A stretch of DNA of 64,000 bases, from assembly GCA_004558825.1 (NCBI GenBank), contig SFDB01000007.1, positions 1 to 64,000 on the forward strand. Direction: 5' to 3'. The first letter of the stretch is position 1. Every line of letters begins with the position of its first letter. Below, in pieces: positions 26,038 to 34,870 of this stretch. The notes beneath the pieces were generated by a model. It saw nothing but the letters and a program-made list of their open reading frames with translations, searched no databases and was not told the DNA's origin. The translations under genes were made by a program, and so were the position numbers. This DNA comes from Clostridiales bacterium (GTDB lineage Bacteria; Bacillota; Clostridia; Christensenellales; CAG-138).

Positions 26038-28053
26038 CTATTTGTCATACGTTCTGCCGAGCGAGTATCCCTCTTTTTCAAGCGCCTTGAGCTTGAGCGA
26101 AAGCAATCTTATGAACTCTTCGTTACTTTCAGCCTTGTGGAGCATGTCGATAACCTTTTCCGTCACCTCCGCATTATTGCCGTTGGCAAGCATGCGCCTT
26201 ATCGTGTAGACGGCCTCCAACTCTTCGCTGCTCAGAAGCTTTTCATCGCGGCGCGTACCCGACTTATAAATGTCTATTGCGGGGAATATGCGCTTTTCGG
26301 AGAGCTTTCTGTCAAGGTGTATTTCCATGTTGCCCGTACCCTTGAACTCCTCATAAACGATATCATCCATGCGGCTTCCCGTTTCCGTAAGCGCCGTCGC
26401 TATTATCGTAAGGCTTCCGCCATTCTCAATATTGCGCGCCGCGCCAAAGAAACGCTTGGGCTTATGAAGCGCTCCCGGATCCATGCCGCCCGAAAGCGTC
26501 TTGCCCGTCGCCGGAATCGTAAGGTTATATGCCCTCGCAAGCCTCGTTATTGAGTCGAGAAGTATTACTACATCCTTCCCTCCCTCAACAAGACGCATCG
26601 CGCGCTCAATCGTCATTTCGGATATCTTTGTATGGTGCTCAGGCAGCTCATCGAATGTCGAATAGAGGACCTCGCCCTTTATAGAGCGCTGCATATCGGT
26701 AACTTCTTCCGGGCGCTCGTCTATGAGCAATACAATAAGATGGATATCCGGATAGTTTTCCGTTATACCGTTTGCGATCTGCTTGAGCAGCGTCGTCTTG
26801 CCCGCCTTAGGCTGACTGACAATCATACCCCTCTGCCCCTTTCCGATAGGCGCTATAAGATCGATAAGCCTTACGGAAAGCGCATCCTTGCTGCTCATAT
26901 TCTTTGTCTCGAGCGTAAGCCTTTCGTCGGGGAATACCGGAACAAGCTCCTCGAACGCCTTTCTTCCGCGGATTTTTTCAGGATCTTCGCCGTTTACCGA
27001 GTCGACATAAAGCAGTCCGAGATACTTATCACCCGCGTCGCGCGTGGGACGCGCCTTGCCCTTTATAAGGTCGCCCGTCTTGAGCGAAAAACGCTTTATC
27101 TGAGCTATGGAAATATATATGTCATTCGGGCTGGGCATGTAATTTTTGCAACGAAGGAAGCCATAATTCTCGGGCATTATTTCAAGCACGCCCTCAACAT
27201 CGGAGCATTCTCCAGATGCAAGCAGCTCCACTACGCCCGGGTTAAGCTCCGTACGCGGCTCGCGCACTCCATCGGCGGCCTTCGTCATATCAATATCTTC
27301 GCCAACGCGCATAGCTGCATTTTCCGCAGGAATCTGATAGCTGTCATTGCGTTGAACATAGCCCTGGTTCTGATAGTCCTGGCGTTGGTAGTCCTGGCGA
27401 TAATCCTGACGCTGATAATCCTGCTGCCTGCGCTGATAATTGTCCTGGCGCTGATAATCCTGCTGCCTGCGCTGGTAATTGTCCTGGCGCTGATAATCCT
27501 GGCGGTAATTATCCTGCCGCTGATAGTCTCGCCGCTGATAGCCGTTTCCGTAATCCTGACCGTAATACTGCTGGCTTCTCTGCTGATATCCGCCCTTGTC
27601 GCCGCGCTGATAATCGTTACTCGAGCGGTCGCGGTAATAGCCGTCATTTTGGCGTTGATCGTACTGGCGGCGCGGCTGATACTGCTGACGATTGTCCCTA
27701 TACTGCGCCGGCTGCTGATACTGTATTTGGCGCATATAGCTTCCGCTCATCATTCTGTCGTCGTTCGGCTGCTGATACGGCATCTCCCGCTGAATATCCG
27801 CAGGTTCCTGCTTTACGGGCTGCTGCTGAACGGTGTTCTGAGGCTGAACAGCTTCATCAGCGGACACATTCGACACGCTCGCAGCCGTTTCCGAACTCGC
27901 AGACGAATTATCCAATGCGTCCGCATTGCCTCCGGCCATGATGATGTCAACAAGCTCACTCTTTCGATATTTTGTAATGGATTTCACACCCTGAAGCTTC
28001 GCGATCGTACGAAGATCGGCCAAACTTTTCTCCTGCAACGTATCTCTGTTCAC
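26038..28053 (-). CDS. rho: Transcription termination factor Rho with long disordered N-terminal insert
   Basis: This 671-residue helicase ends transcription on unstructured RNA. The N-terminal Rho_N helical domain is at residues 2-45 (EKSLADLRTIAKLQGVKSIT). Residues of about 45-245 are low-complexity and rich in Gln, Arg, Tyr, Asp and Asn, with YQRQD-type repeats. Then come the RNA-binding cold-shock fold (GVLEIMPENYGFLR), the P-loop (SQPKAGKTT), Walker B VLLIDERPEEV and the Q/R loops (LDSITRLARAYN). E. coli Rho is 419 residues; the surplus is the insert. GTG 28053 is chosen because AGGAGA lies 7-8 bases upstream. It has its own promoter and a leader of about 200 bases. Confidence 0.95.
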   Translation of the reverse strand: MNRDTLQEKSLADLRTIAKLQGVKSITKYRKSELVDIIMAGGNADALDNSSASSETAASVSNVSADEAVQPQNTVQQQPVKQEPADIQREMPYQQPNDDRMMSGSYMRQIQYQQPAQYRDNRQQYQPRRQYDQRQNDGYYRDRSSNDYQRGDKGGYQQRSQQYYGQDYGNGYQRRDYQRQDNYRQDYQRQDNYQRRQQDYQRQDNYQRRQQDYQRQDYRQDYQRQDYQNQGYVQRNDSYQIPAENAAMRVGEDIDMTKAADGVREPRTELNPGVVELLASGECSDVEGVLEIMPENYGFLRCKNYMPSPNDIYISIAQIKRFSLKTGDLIKGKARPTRDAGDKYLGLLYVDSVNGEDPEKIRGRKAFEELVPVFPDERLTLETKNMSSKDALSVRLIDLIAPIGKGQRGMIVSQPKAGKTTLLKQIANGITENYPDIHLIVLLIDERPEEVTDMQRSIKGEVLYSTFDELPEHHTKISEMTIERAMRLVEGGKDVVILLDSITRLARAYNLTIPATGKTLSGGMDPGALHKPKRFFGAARNIENGGSLTIIATALTETGSRMDDIVYEEFKGTGNMEIHLDRKLSEKRIFPAIDIYKSGTRRDEKLLSSEELEAVYTIRRMLANGNNAEVTEKVIDMLHKAESNEEFIRLLSLKLKALEKEGYSLGRTYDK

Positions 28054-28262
28054 CTGTAAATCTCCTATTCTTTTAACTAACGTCCTCAATTCAAGGTCGC
28101 AATGGTTTTAGGCTTAAAACCCTAAGTGCTCGAAAGCACCTGATTATCTTAATTTAAGGAATCTCTCCGAGCAACGGGTATACATATGCAAGCATACTGC
28201 ACACGTCTATGTAACGCGCAGAATGGTTTGTGAGCTTATTCCGTTACTACGTACCCTACCTT
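28054..28262 (-). promoter_or_regulatory. Long leader of rho mRNA
   Basis: From the promoter at 28269-28298 the transcript would carry about 208 untranslated bases. It contains the hairpins GGTGCTTTCGAGCAC and GGTTTTAAGCCTAAAACC near the ribosome site. Rho is autoregulated by termination in its own leader in other bacteria; the same is plausible here but not shown. Confidence 0.45.
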
Positions 28263-28268
28263 GTTTAG

Positions 28269-28298
28269 ATTTTACAATACAATCATATGACTTGTCAA
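28269..28298 (-). promoter_or_regulatory. Promoter of rho
   Basis: On the minus strand TTGACA (28298-28293) and TAAAAT (28274-28269) are 18 bases apart. Confidence 0.7.
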
Positions 28299-28398
28299 CA
28301 CAAACAATTACCGAAAAAGCTGTTTTATTAAGAATTCGTCCAGTTGTGCGCCAGCTTTGCAAACGCGAAACGTTTTTTGCAAAATTAAAAATTAGTGC

Positions 28399-28427
28399 TT
28401 GACTGCCGTCGCAACTTATGCTATCAT
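28399..28427 (+). promoter_or_regulatory. Promoter of the tRNA-Met pair
   Basis: TTGACT (28399-28404), a 17-base spacer and TATCAT (28422-28427) lie 27 bases upstream of the first tRNA. Confidence 0.75.
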
Positions 28428-28454
28428 ACCAATTGCTGATAAACAGCAAGCCGA

Positions 28455-28530
<76 letters not shown>

Positions 28531-28532
28531 AC

Positions 28533-28609
28533 GGCGGCGTAACTCAGTTGGCTAGAGTAGTCGGTTCATACCCGGCCTGTCATCCGTTCGAATCGGATCG
28601 CCGCTACCA
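28533..28609 (+). tRNA. Elongator tRNA-Met (CAT)
   Basis: Acceptor GGCGGCG pairs with CGCCGCT (G-U first pair). The anticodon loop TTCATAC gives CAT, the T arm has CCGTTCGAATCGG, and CCA is encoded. The usual elongator features favour Met. A CAT tRNA could instead read AUA after lysidine modification, but the body resembles elongator Met. Confidence 0.88.
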
Positions 28610-28610
28610 T

Positions 28611-28647
28611 AAAAAACCGTGATTTTGATGCAAAATCGCGGTTTTTT
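28611..28647. terminator. Terminator of the tRNA-Met pair
   Basis: AAAAAACCGTGATTTT pairs with AAAATCGCGGTTTTTT (one wobble). It starts one base after the CCA end and is followed by a T tract. Confidence 0.9.
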
Positions 28648-29106
28648 CATGCGTTAGATTTCTTCTATCTTACTTAGTTTCCTATAGTAAATAGTTTTGA
28701 TTAATTCTTAAGAAAGCATTATAATCCATTGCAAGCAAATAACTCGGGAAACATCGGAATTCTGCGGCGTTTATTTGAGTAACGGTGCGCATGAACAGTA
28801 CAGAACCCATCTCGAGAATCATACATAAACTGTAAATCACACTTCGCATATTTTAAGACGGTATGCGCCTAAAATATGCGTATGACGCAGCGCATCGAAC
28901 GGTAAAATCAAGCGTGAACGGCATCCGTGCAAAGCCTGAGTATGCCTGTTTTCGCGCGGTTTTTGTCGATTATGGTTGACTTTGCACATATGCGTTGATA
29001 TACTAAATACTAACGTTGCGACGGCATAAGATACGGTACTCGATGACTTGAAAAGCCGGTGCTTTATGCGTTGCAATGCCGTCCGTAAGGACGACGAGGA
29101 ATACCT
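28648..29106 (+). promoter_or_regulatory. Upstream region of the lipid operon: two promoters and a hairpin
   Basis: No gene is visible in this 459-bp gap, but it is full of signals. Promoter 1 is TTGATT (28697-28702), 17 bases, TATAAT (28720-28725). Promoter 2 is TTGACT (about 28976-28981), 17 bases, TATACT (28999-29004). Between them lies a perfect 11-bp inverted repeat, CGCATATTTTA/TAAAATATGCG (28845-28855 and 28870-28880), with a 14-base loop and no U tract. It is either a DNA-binding palindrome or an RNA fold in the promoter-1 transcript. Confidence 0.6.
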
Positions 29107-30063
29107 GTGGATAAAAAGAATAGCCTCAAAAAGCGGATCTTTAAGGGCATAGCCGGGACATTGATAATTGTTACCGTCGTGTCCGTCGGGGCTACCGAAC
29201 TGATCTGCGGTCGGATTTTTCGGCGCGCAGAGCCGCAGAAAAGCAATTCCGCGCCGGCAAGCAGTGTGGCCTGCGACGCCGACTCCGTAACATTTCAGAG
29301 CAGAGGTGTGCAGCTTCGCGGATGGCTGTACAACGTCGAGAAATCGCGGGCTCTTATCGTTATGGTTCACGGCTTCCACGACGATCAGGATTGCTTTTCG
29401 TTGCTGGTAAAGAGCTTTACAAAGCAAGGGTTCTCCGTGCTGACGTTCGACGGCACGGCTGCCGGAACAAGCGACGGAGATCGCATTGTTGGCATTCAGC
29501 AGGCGCGGTACGATACCTTGGCGGCATTGGATTATGTAGCTTCGAGATCCGAGCTGTCCGACATACCCGTTGTGCTGTTCGGCTATAGCATGGGCGCCTA
29601 TGGCGTTCTCACCGCCATGAACGACGCCGATGCTTCCCCTGCCGCCGTCATCGCGGTTGCGGGCTGTAACGCTACAACGGATCTAATGGTAAACTGCGCG
29701 GAAAAATACGTTTCCGTGTTCGCAAACCTCGGAAGACCGTTCCTGTGGATGCGTGATCGCATAACCTCGGGCGCGGATGGCGACAAAACCGCCGCAGAAG
29801 CCCTTGAGAATGCCGCTTGGCCCGTGCTGCTCGTTCAGGGCGCCGACGACACCACAGTACCTTACGAACTGAGCGCATACTGCAAGGGAATCGACAGCGG
29901 CAACAAAAACGTATCATGCCTGCTCGTTAGCGCCGCGGGTCACGCCGACCATTCAGGTGTGCTTCCGCGTTCCGACGACGGCTCCGGCCTCGAAGCTGAC
30001 GAGACCGAAAAATCGCTGATTGACGATATCGTTCGGTTTATCGAGGATTCTCTAAAGCATTGA
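29107..30063 (+). CDS. Membrane-anchored alpha/beta hydrolase (S33-like)
   Basis: This 318-residue serine hydrolase is tethered by one N-terminal helix (GIAGTLIIVTVVSVGATELI, about residues 14-33). The catalytic domain faces outward by the positive-inside rule. The triad is readable: nucleophile Ser161 in GYSMG, Asp in QGADDTTVP and His in AAGHADHSG. The oxyanion motif is VHGFHDDQD. It resembles serine aminopeptidase/monoacylglycerol-lipase-like proteins; substrate unknown. It starts at GTG 29107, 8 bases after GAGGA, and opens the lipid operon. Its stop overlaps the next start (ATGA). A lysophospholipase or esterase role fits the neighbours but is inference. Confidence 0.82.
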   Translation: MDKKNSLKKRIFKGIAGTLIIVTVVSVGATELICGRIFRRAEPQKSNSAPASSVACDADSVTFQSRGVQLRGWLYNVEKSRALIVMVHGFHDDQDCFSLLVKSFTKQGFSVLTFDGTAAGTSDGDRIVGIQQARYDTLAALDYVASRSELSDIPVVLFGYSMGAYGVLTAMNDADASPAAVIAVAGCNATTDLMVNCAEKYVSVFANLGRPFLWMRDRITSGADGDKTAAEALENAAWPVLLVQGADDTTVPYELSAYCKGIDSGNKNVSCLLVSAAGHADHSGVLPRSDDGSGLEADETEKSLIDDIVRFIEDSLKH

Positions 30064-32042
30064 TGCGTTACTTTAACGAAAGTTGGTACAGCCGCAACAT
30101 GCAAAAAAGCAATATAGACGGATATAGGACGCTCGACGGATTTATAAGGGCAAAGCTTGCGCGCCTTGAAAAATCCGAAAAAAGCTTTCAGGCATTGTAT
30201 GAGCTGATGTTTTCCGAGCGTGAAAATATCATGTTTGAGCAAAGCGTCGGCTACAAAATAGTATACACCACTTACGGCGAATGCCGTGATTCCATAGATA
30301 AGCGTTCCAAAACCCTGTCCTGTATTCTGTCGGATCTCCCGCTTGGCAGTATAGTCGGCATATACATGAACAACAGCCGCGATTGGATAGAAATGCTGTG
30401 GGCTGTGCTCCGCTGCGGATACAGGCCGCTTTTGATGAACCTTCGCTTGGATAAAATTACGCTCGGCGAAGCCATATCAACATACGATGTAGGCGCCATT
30501 ATAGTCGACCGCGACGTTGACTTCGCCGTCCGAACCATACGCTGCGAAGAAATAACTCCGTCTAACGAAAAAACGCGGATGCAGCCGTTCGGCAGCGAGC
30601 TTCTCGTAATGTCGTCAGGGACGTCGTCGCACTTAAAAATCTGCGCATATACAGCCAAGGAAATTGCGGCGCAGATAGTCGACAGCTGCGCGATAACGCG
30701 CAAATGCCCCGCCATGAAAAGGCATTACAAAGGGCAGCTCAAGCAGCTTGTTTTCCTGCCATTTTATCATATATTCGGCTTGGCGGCGGTTTATATATGG
30801 TTTGCTTTTTTCTCGCGTACATTCGTGCTTCTAAACGATATGACGCCGCAAACAATATTGAATACCATCCGCAGGCATAACGTAACGCATATATTTGCCG
30901 TTCCAATGCTATGGGACAAAGTATATGAGAGCGCCTGCCGTACCATACGCGACCGCGGTGAAAAAACATGGATAAAGTTTTGCAAAGGCTTGAAGCTTGC
31001 CAACGCAGTCGGCGGTATACCCATACTGCGCGATATTGTTTCACATCTGATTTTTAAAGAGGTGCGGGACAACCTTTTCGGTCCGAGCATACGATTTATG
31101 ATAAGCGGCGGCAGTGAAATAAGGCCATGCGTGCTTGAATTCATGAACGGCATAGGCTATCATCTCGCCAACGGCTACGGCATGACGGAGATAGGCATAA
31201 CCTCTGTAGAGCTGAGCTGCAATAAAAAGCTGCTCAACTCATGCAGTGTCGGCAAACCCCTATCATCGGTGGAATACAAGCTCGGCGACGGCGGCGAGCT
31301 CTTCGTGCGCGGCAAAACGCTCGCAAAGGCTGTCTGGCGCGGCGGCGTCAAGGCGGAGAATGACGGCGGCTGGTTTGACACGGGCGATATAGCAGCATGC
31401 AAATCGGGGCGATATTGCATACTCGGCAGACGCGATGATCTCGTCATTGCACCCTCGGGAGAAAACCTTAACCCAAATATCATAGAGCAGCGCCTGTATG
31501 TCCCCGGAATACGCGGTCTGTGCCTGGTCGGCATCCGCGATGGTGCGTCGATTCAGCCCGTTGTTGTGGTCTCTGTCAAAGCGTATATAAGCTCAAAGCA
31601 GCTTCGCGATATACGCACGCAGTTACTTCAAAAGATTCACGAGTCGGGGCTTTCGGGTCTTATAAGCAGAGCGGTTTTTGTTACGGACGCACTGATGAAT
31701 CCAGACGACATAAAGCTTAACCGTTCAAAAATCGCAAGGCGGCTGCAAAACGGCGATATGACAGTAGCGAATCCCGACCTTCAATGCGATGAAAGCTGCG
31801 CGGAGCTTGAAGAATATCTGCGTGAATGCTTTGCGCAGGCGCTCGATACACCGCTTTCCGATATAACCTGCGAAACTGATTTCTTCGCGGACGGCGGCGG
31901 ATCAAGCCTCGATTATTTCTCGATGATATCTCGCATTCAGCAAGAGTTAGGCGTTTCTCTAATGCCCGAAAGCGCCGGTCAAGCGCTCGGTACCGTCGCG
32001 CAGATATCGAAATATATACGTGAAACGGACGAAAGAGGATAA
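30060..32042 (+). CDS. AMP-forming acyl ligase fused to an acyl carrier domain
   Basis: This 660-residue cytosolic enzyme joins an adenylate-forming ligase (about 40-560) to a C-terminal carrier domain (about 580-655). Ligase motifs are the FLPFYHIFG substrate-pocket helix, NGYGMTEIG, FDTGDIA, GRRDDLVIAPSGENLNP and a C-terminal lysine in NRSKIARR. The phosphate loop, usually S/T-SGTTGxPKG, is degraded to MSSGTSSHLKI. The carrier domain has FADGGGSSLDYFS; Ser616 is the expected phosphopantetheine site. Such fusions load an acyl group onto their own carrier. It overlaps the hydrolase by four bases; PlsC follows at once. Substrate is likely a fatty acid, given the two acyltransferases next door. 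Confidence 0.82.
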   Translation: MMRYFNESWYSRNMQKSNIDGYRTLDGFIRAKLARLEKSEKSFQALYELMFSERENIMFEQSVGYKIVYTTYGECRDSIDKRSKTLSCILSDLPLGSIVGIYMNNSRDWIEMLWAVLRCGYRPLLMNLRLDKITLGEAISTYDVGAIIVDRDVDFAVRTIRCEEITPSNEKTRMQPFGSELLVMSSGTSSHLKICAYTAKEIAAQIVDSCAITRKCPAMKRHYKGQLKQLVFLPFYHIFGLAAVYIWFAFFSRTFVLLNDMTPQTILNTIRRHNVTHIFAVPMLWDKVYESACRTIRDRGEKTWIKFCKGLKLANAVGGIPILRDIVSHLIFKEVRDNLFGPSIRFMISGGSEIRPCVLEFMNGIGYHLANGYGMTEIGITSVELSCNKKLLNSCSVGKPLSSVEYKLGDGGELFVRGKTLAKAVWRGGVKAENDGGWFDTGDIAACKSGRYCILGRRDDLVIAPSGENLNPNIIEQRLYVPGIRGLCLVGIRDGASIQPVVVVSVKAYISSKQLRDIRTQLLQKIHESGLSGLISRAVFVTDALMNPDDIKLNRSKIARRLQNGDMTVANPDLQCDESCAELEEYLRECFAQALDTPLSDITCETDFFADGGGSSLDYFSMISRIQQELGVSLMPESAGQALGTVAQISKYIRETDERG

Positions 32043-32043
32043 A

Positions 32044-32676
32044 ATGATCGGCTTCTTTAATGCGTTTACGAAAATAACGGGATGGCCGGTTCAGTTTATC
32101 TGTTTCCGCACCAAAACGTATTACGAGGATAAACTGCGTCAAAATCGGTGCATACGTGGGCCTGCAATACTGATATGCAATCATACATCGGTTTTCGACT
32201 ACGCCGTACTGATGTTTGTTTTCTTTTCAAGAACGCTTCGCTTCCAAATGGCGGAGCTGCTCTTCCGAAAGCGCGGACTTGGCACACTGCTCAAAATGCT
32301 GGGCGGCATATATGTAGACAGAAATTCGCACGACGTGGGCTGCATAGCAAAGTCCGAGGCCATACTGCGAAAAGGGGGAATTATCGGTGTTTTCCCCGAG
32401 GGACGTCTGCCGAAGGAGGGCGAATCGCGGCCGCTTCCGTTCAAAAGCGGCGCTGCATATTTGGCGCTATCAACGGGCGCGCCTATAATTCCGGTATACA
32501 CGAACGGCTGTTATTTCAAAAAGAAACGTGCTAAAGTCATCATAGGCGTCCCAATAGATGCTTCGGACTGCATCGACCATGACATGACGGAGCGCGAAAA
32601 CATACAACGCGTGACCGACGCAATGCGCAAACGCGTCATTGAGCTTGGGGAGCTTTTGGATGAATACGGGGAATGA
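32044..32676 (+). CDS. PlsC-type acyltransferase 1
   Basis: This 210-residue lysophospholipid acyltransferase has the catalytic H-x4-D motif NHTSVFD (about residue 43), the glycerophosphate-binding FPEGRLPKEG and the PIIPVYTNG block. Members move an acyl chain from acyl-ACP or acyl-CoA to the sn-2 position of lysophosphatidate or related lipids at the inner membrane face. GAGGA precedes the ATG at 32044, one base after the ligase-carrier gene ends, so carrier and acyltransferase are translated together. Length is normal (200-245). It overlaps the second plsC by 17 bases. Confidence 0.9.
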   Translation: MIGFFNAFTKITGWPVQFICFRTKTYYEDKLRQNRCIRGPAILICNHTSVFDYAVLMFVFFSRTLRFQMAELLFRKRGLGTLLKMLGGIYVDRNSHDVGCIAKSEAILRKGGIIGVFPEGRLPKEGESRPLPFKSGAAYLALSTGAPIIPVYTNGCYFKKKRAKVIIGVPIDASDCIDHDMTERENIQRVTDAMRKRVIELGELLDEYGE

Positions 32677-33310
32677 AAAGCAGAAAAACAAAAACCGCAG
32701 CTATTTCATGTACGATTTCGTAAAGGCTACTGCAGCTATTCCCGTAGCGCTGTGGCTTAGGCCGCGTATTCTTTATGAAAGCGCCGACGCCAAAAAGCGC
32801 ATTCAAGGCGGCGCGTTGGTGATAGCCAACCACATCGGTTTTGCAGATCCGATAGCATTGATGGCAGCCATATGGTATCGCAGGCACCACTTCATTTGCA
32901 TGAAGGAGTTTGAGGATAAATGGAATACAAAGATATTCTTTTCATGGTTTCACTGCATACCAATCGACCGTGAAAATTTCGGCATAGACTCCTTTCGGCA
33001 GATAACGGAACATCTTGAGGACGGCAAGCTCGTCTGCATGTTTCCGGAAGGGCGTATAAACGCAAGCGATGGCGGCTTTGCGCCGTTTAAGGCCGGCATG
33101 GTGCTGATGGCGCTCAAAAGCAAAAGTCCCATCGTACCCGTATATATAAGCCCACAAAAGCGCTGGTACAATCGAGCAACGATGGTCATAGGCGAATCCG
33201 TCCGGGTAGACTGTGCCGACGGCAAGCTGCCATCGTTCGATGATATAAGCAAAGCTTCGGAGCGTCTGCGCGAAAAGGAAGCGAGGCTAAAAGAGCTTTG
33301 CAAACAATAG
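32660..33310 (+). CDS. PlsC-type acyltransferase 2
   Basis: This 216-residue paralogue of the preceding acyltransferase has H-x4-D in NHIGFAD, FPEGRINASDGG with the substrate arginine, and SPIVPVYISP. The two proteins are clearly different in sequence, so they probably use different lysolipids or positions. I start at ATG 32660, seven bases after GGGGAGC; a longer frame exists but lacks a ribosome site. It overlaps the first plsC and is followed 41 bases later by the second ligase with its own GGGAGG. Confidence 0.9.
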   Translation: MNTGNEKQKNKNRSYFMYDFVKATAAIPVALWLRPRILYESADAKKRIQGGALVIANHIGFADPIALMAAIWYRRHHFICMKEFEDKWNTKIFFSWFHCIPIDRENFGIDSFRQITEHLEDGKLVCMFPEGRINASDGGFAPFKAGMVLMALKSKSPIVPVYISPQKRWYNRATMVIGESVRVDCADGKLPSFDDISKASERLREKEARLKELCKQ

Positions 33311-33351
33311 ATAAAACATCAATAAAAGCTTAACCACGGGAGGAAAAAACG

Positions 33352-34866
33352 ATGGAGCTTTCAAAAGAGATTTTCGCGAAGTATACGGACGCCGCAACGC
33401 TTGAAAAAATCCGCAACTACGGCACGCTCAGCGCCATGTGGCGGCATTGCTCACACGAATACGCAAGCGACATAGCTATCGTTTACGATGAGAAGGAATA
33501 CGCCTTCTCGCAGCTTGACAACGACGCCGCCCATTATCGTGCCGTCTTGGCGAACGCGGGAATTAAGCCTCACGATCGCATCGGCATACTTGCGGCCAAC
33601 TCCTACGATTTTGTAAAGGCGTTCATCGCCGTGACAACCTTCGGCTGCACCGCCGTTGTGCTGCCCGCTCAGCTCGATGCGCCTATGGTGTTCGGTTGCT
33701 GCATGAAATTTGGCCTGCGCGCTTTGATTTATCAAGAACAGCTTGAGGAAAAAACGCTCGTTGCAAAGGAGAAGTGCCCCAACGTAACGCTGCTTTGCGC
33801 AGCTCTCTCTTCGGAAACGACCTCCCCCATATACGATGTCAGCCCTTCCGATCCGTGCGTCGTCATGTTTACCGGCGGCACATCAGGCAAAAGCAAGGGC
33901 GCATTGCTTAGCCACCGCGCCGTAATGCAGGGCGTTGTCAACGGCTGCTACGGCTATCGCGACGTTTTTGGTCAGCGCTATCTTCTCGTTCTGCCGCTGT
34001 CGCATGTTTTTGGCCTTATCCGCAACCTTCTCACCTCGCTCTACACGGGGAGCACGCTTTTCATCTGCCGAAACAATAAGGATATGTTCCGCGACATAGC
34101 CGTTTTCAAACCTACGCTGCTCGTCGTAGTGCCAGCCCTTGCGGAGATGGCTTTAGCGCTGTCGCGTCAGTTTGGCAGAAACATGCTCGGCGCCGACATG
34201 AAATATATAATCTGCGGCGCCGCGGCCGTCGCTCCCTATCTAATTTCCGAATACAAAAAAATGGGTATATCGCTTTTCCCGGGTTATGGTCTTACGGAGT
34301 CCGCAAACCTTGTTTCAGGCAATCCCGAACCCGATCTCAAGCCCGAATCTGTCGGCATGCCTTACCCGAATCAGGAGCTGAAGTTTGTAAACGGCGAACT
34401 GCTTCTCAGGGGCGACAACATGATGGACGACTACATAGGCGAGCCCGATGAAAAAGCATGGGAAGACGGCTGGTTCCACACGGGCGATCTTGCTCACCTT
34501 GATGAAGATGGCTATCTCTATATTACCGGCAGAACGAAGGACGTTATAGTCCTCTCAAACGGCGAAAACGTTTCGCCCGCCGAGCTTGAGGCGCAGTTCA
34601 ATGCGCTGCCGTTCATACAGGACTCGCAGGTGTTTGAATACGTCACCGAGCAGGGGCGTCATGTACTCGCCCTTGAGGTGGTTCCGCGCCCGGCCGAGCT
34701 TGCCAAGCTTGATGCAGGCGATACGAAGGAATTGATACTCGACGCGCTTCGGGAAGTCAACGCAAAGCTGCCCGCATACGCACGCGTTGAAAAGATAACC
34801 ATACGCGACACCGATTTTGCACGGACGCCCAGCATGAAGATTGTCCGCTACAAGCTCGGACAGTGA
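33352..34866 (+). CDS. Acyl-CoA/acyl-ACP synthetase (AMP-forming)
   Basis: This 504-residue adenylate-forming enzyme has all core motifs intact: phosphate loop FTGGTSGKSKG, LPLSHVFG, GYGLTES, FHTGDLAHL, GRTKDVIVLSNGENVSP and the catalytic C-terminal lysine in TPSMKIVRY. It should activate a carboxylic acid, probably a fatty acid, and transfer it to CoA or to a carrier protein. The free acyl carrier protein lies just downstream, so an acyl-ACP synthetase role is attractive. Together with the fused ligase it gives the operon two independent activating enzymes. GGGAGG precedes the ATG. Confidence 0.9.
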   Translation: MELSKEIFAKYTDAATLEKIRNYGTLSAMWRHCSHEYASDIAIVYDEKEYAFSQLDNDAAHYRAVLANAGIKPHDRIGILAANSYDFVKAFIAVTTFGCTAVVLPAQLDAPMVFGCCMKFGLRALIYQEQLEEKTLVAKEKCPNVTLLCAALSSETTSPIYDVSPSDPCVVMFTGGTSGKSKGALLSHRAVMQGVVNGCYGYRDVFGQRYLLVLPLSHVFGLIRNLLTSLYTGSTLFICRNNKDMFRDIAVFKPTLLVVVPALAEMALALSRQFGRNMLGADMKYIICGAAAVAPYLISEYKKMGISLFPGYGLTESANLVSGNPEPDLKPESVGMPYPNQELKFVNGELLLRGDNMMDDYIGEPDEKAWEDGWFHTGDLAHLDEDGYLYITGRTKDVIVLSNGENVSPAELEAQFNALPFIQDSQVFEYVTEQGRHVLALEVVPRPAELAKLDAGDTKELILDALREVNAKLPAYARVEKITIRDTDFARTPSMKIVRYKLGQ

Positions 34867-34870
34867 TTTT

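Noticed and set aside
27340..27560. Regular DNA repeats that could suggest a CRISPR array
   Set aside because: The units are short, in frame and encode the YQRQD-type repeats of Rho; there are no unique spacers and no cas genes.
26632..28059. Open frame of 475 codons antisense to rho
   Set aside because: It is the mirror of the rho gene; the Val/Leu/Ile-rich repeats are the complement of the Gln/Arg/Tyr/Asp units.
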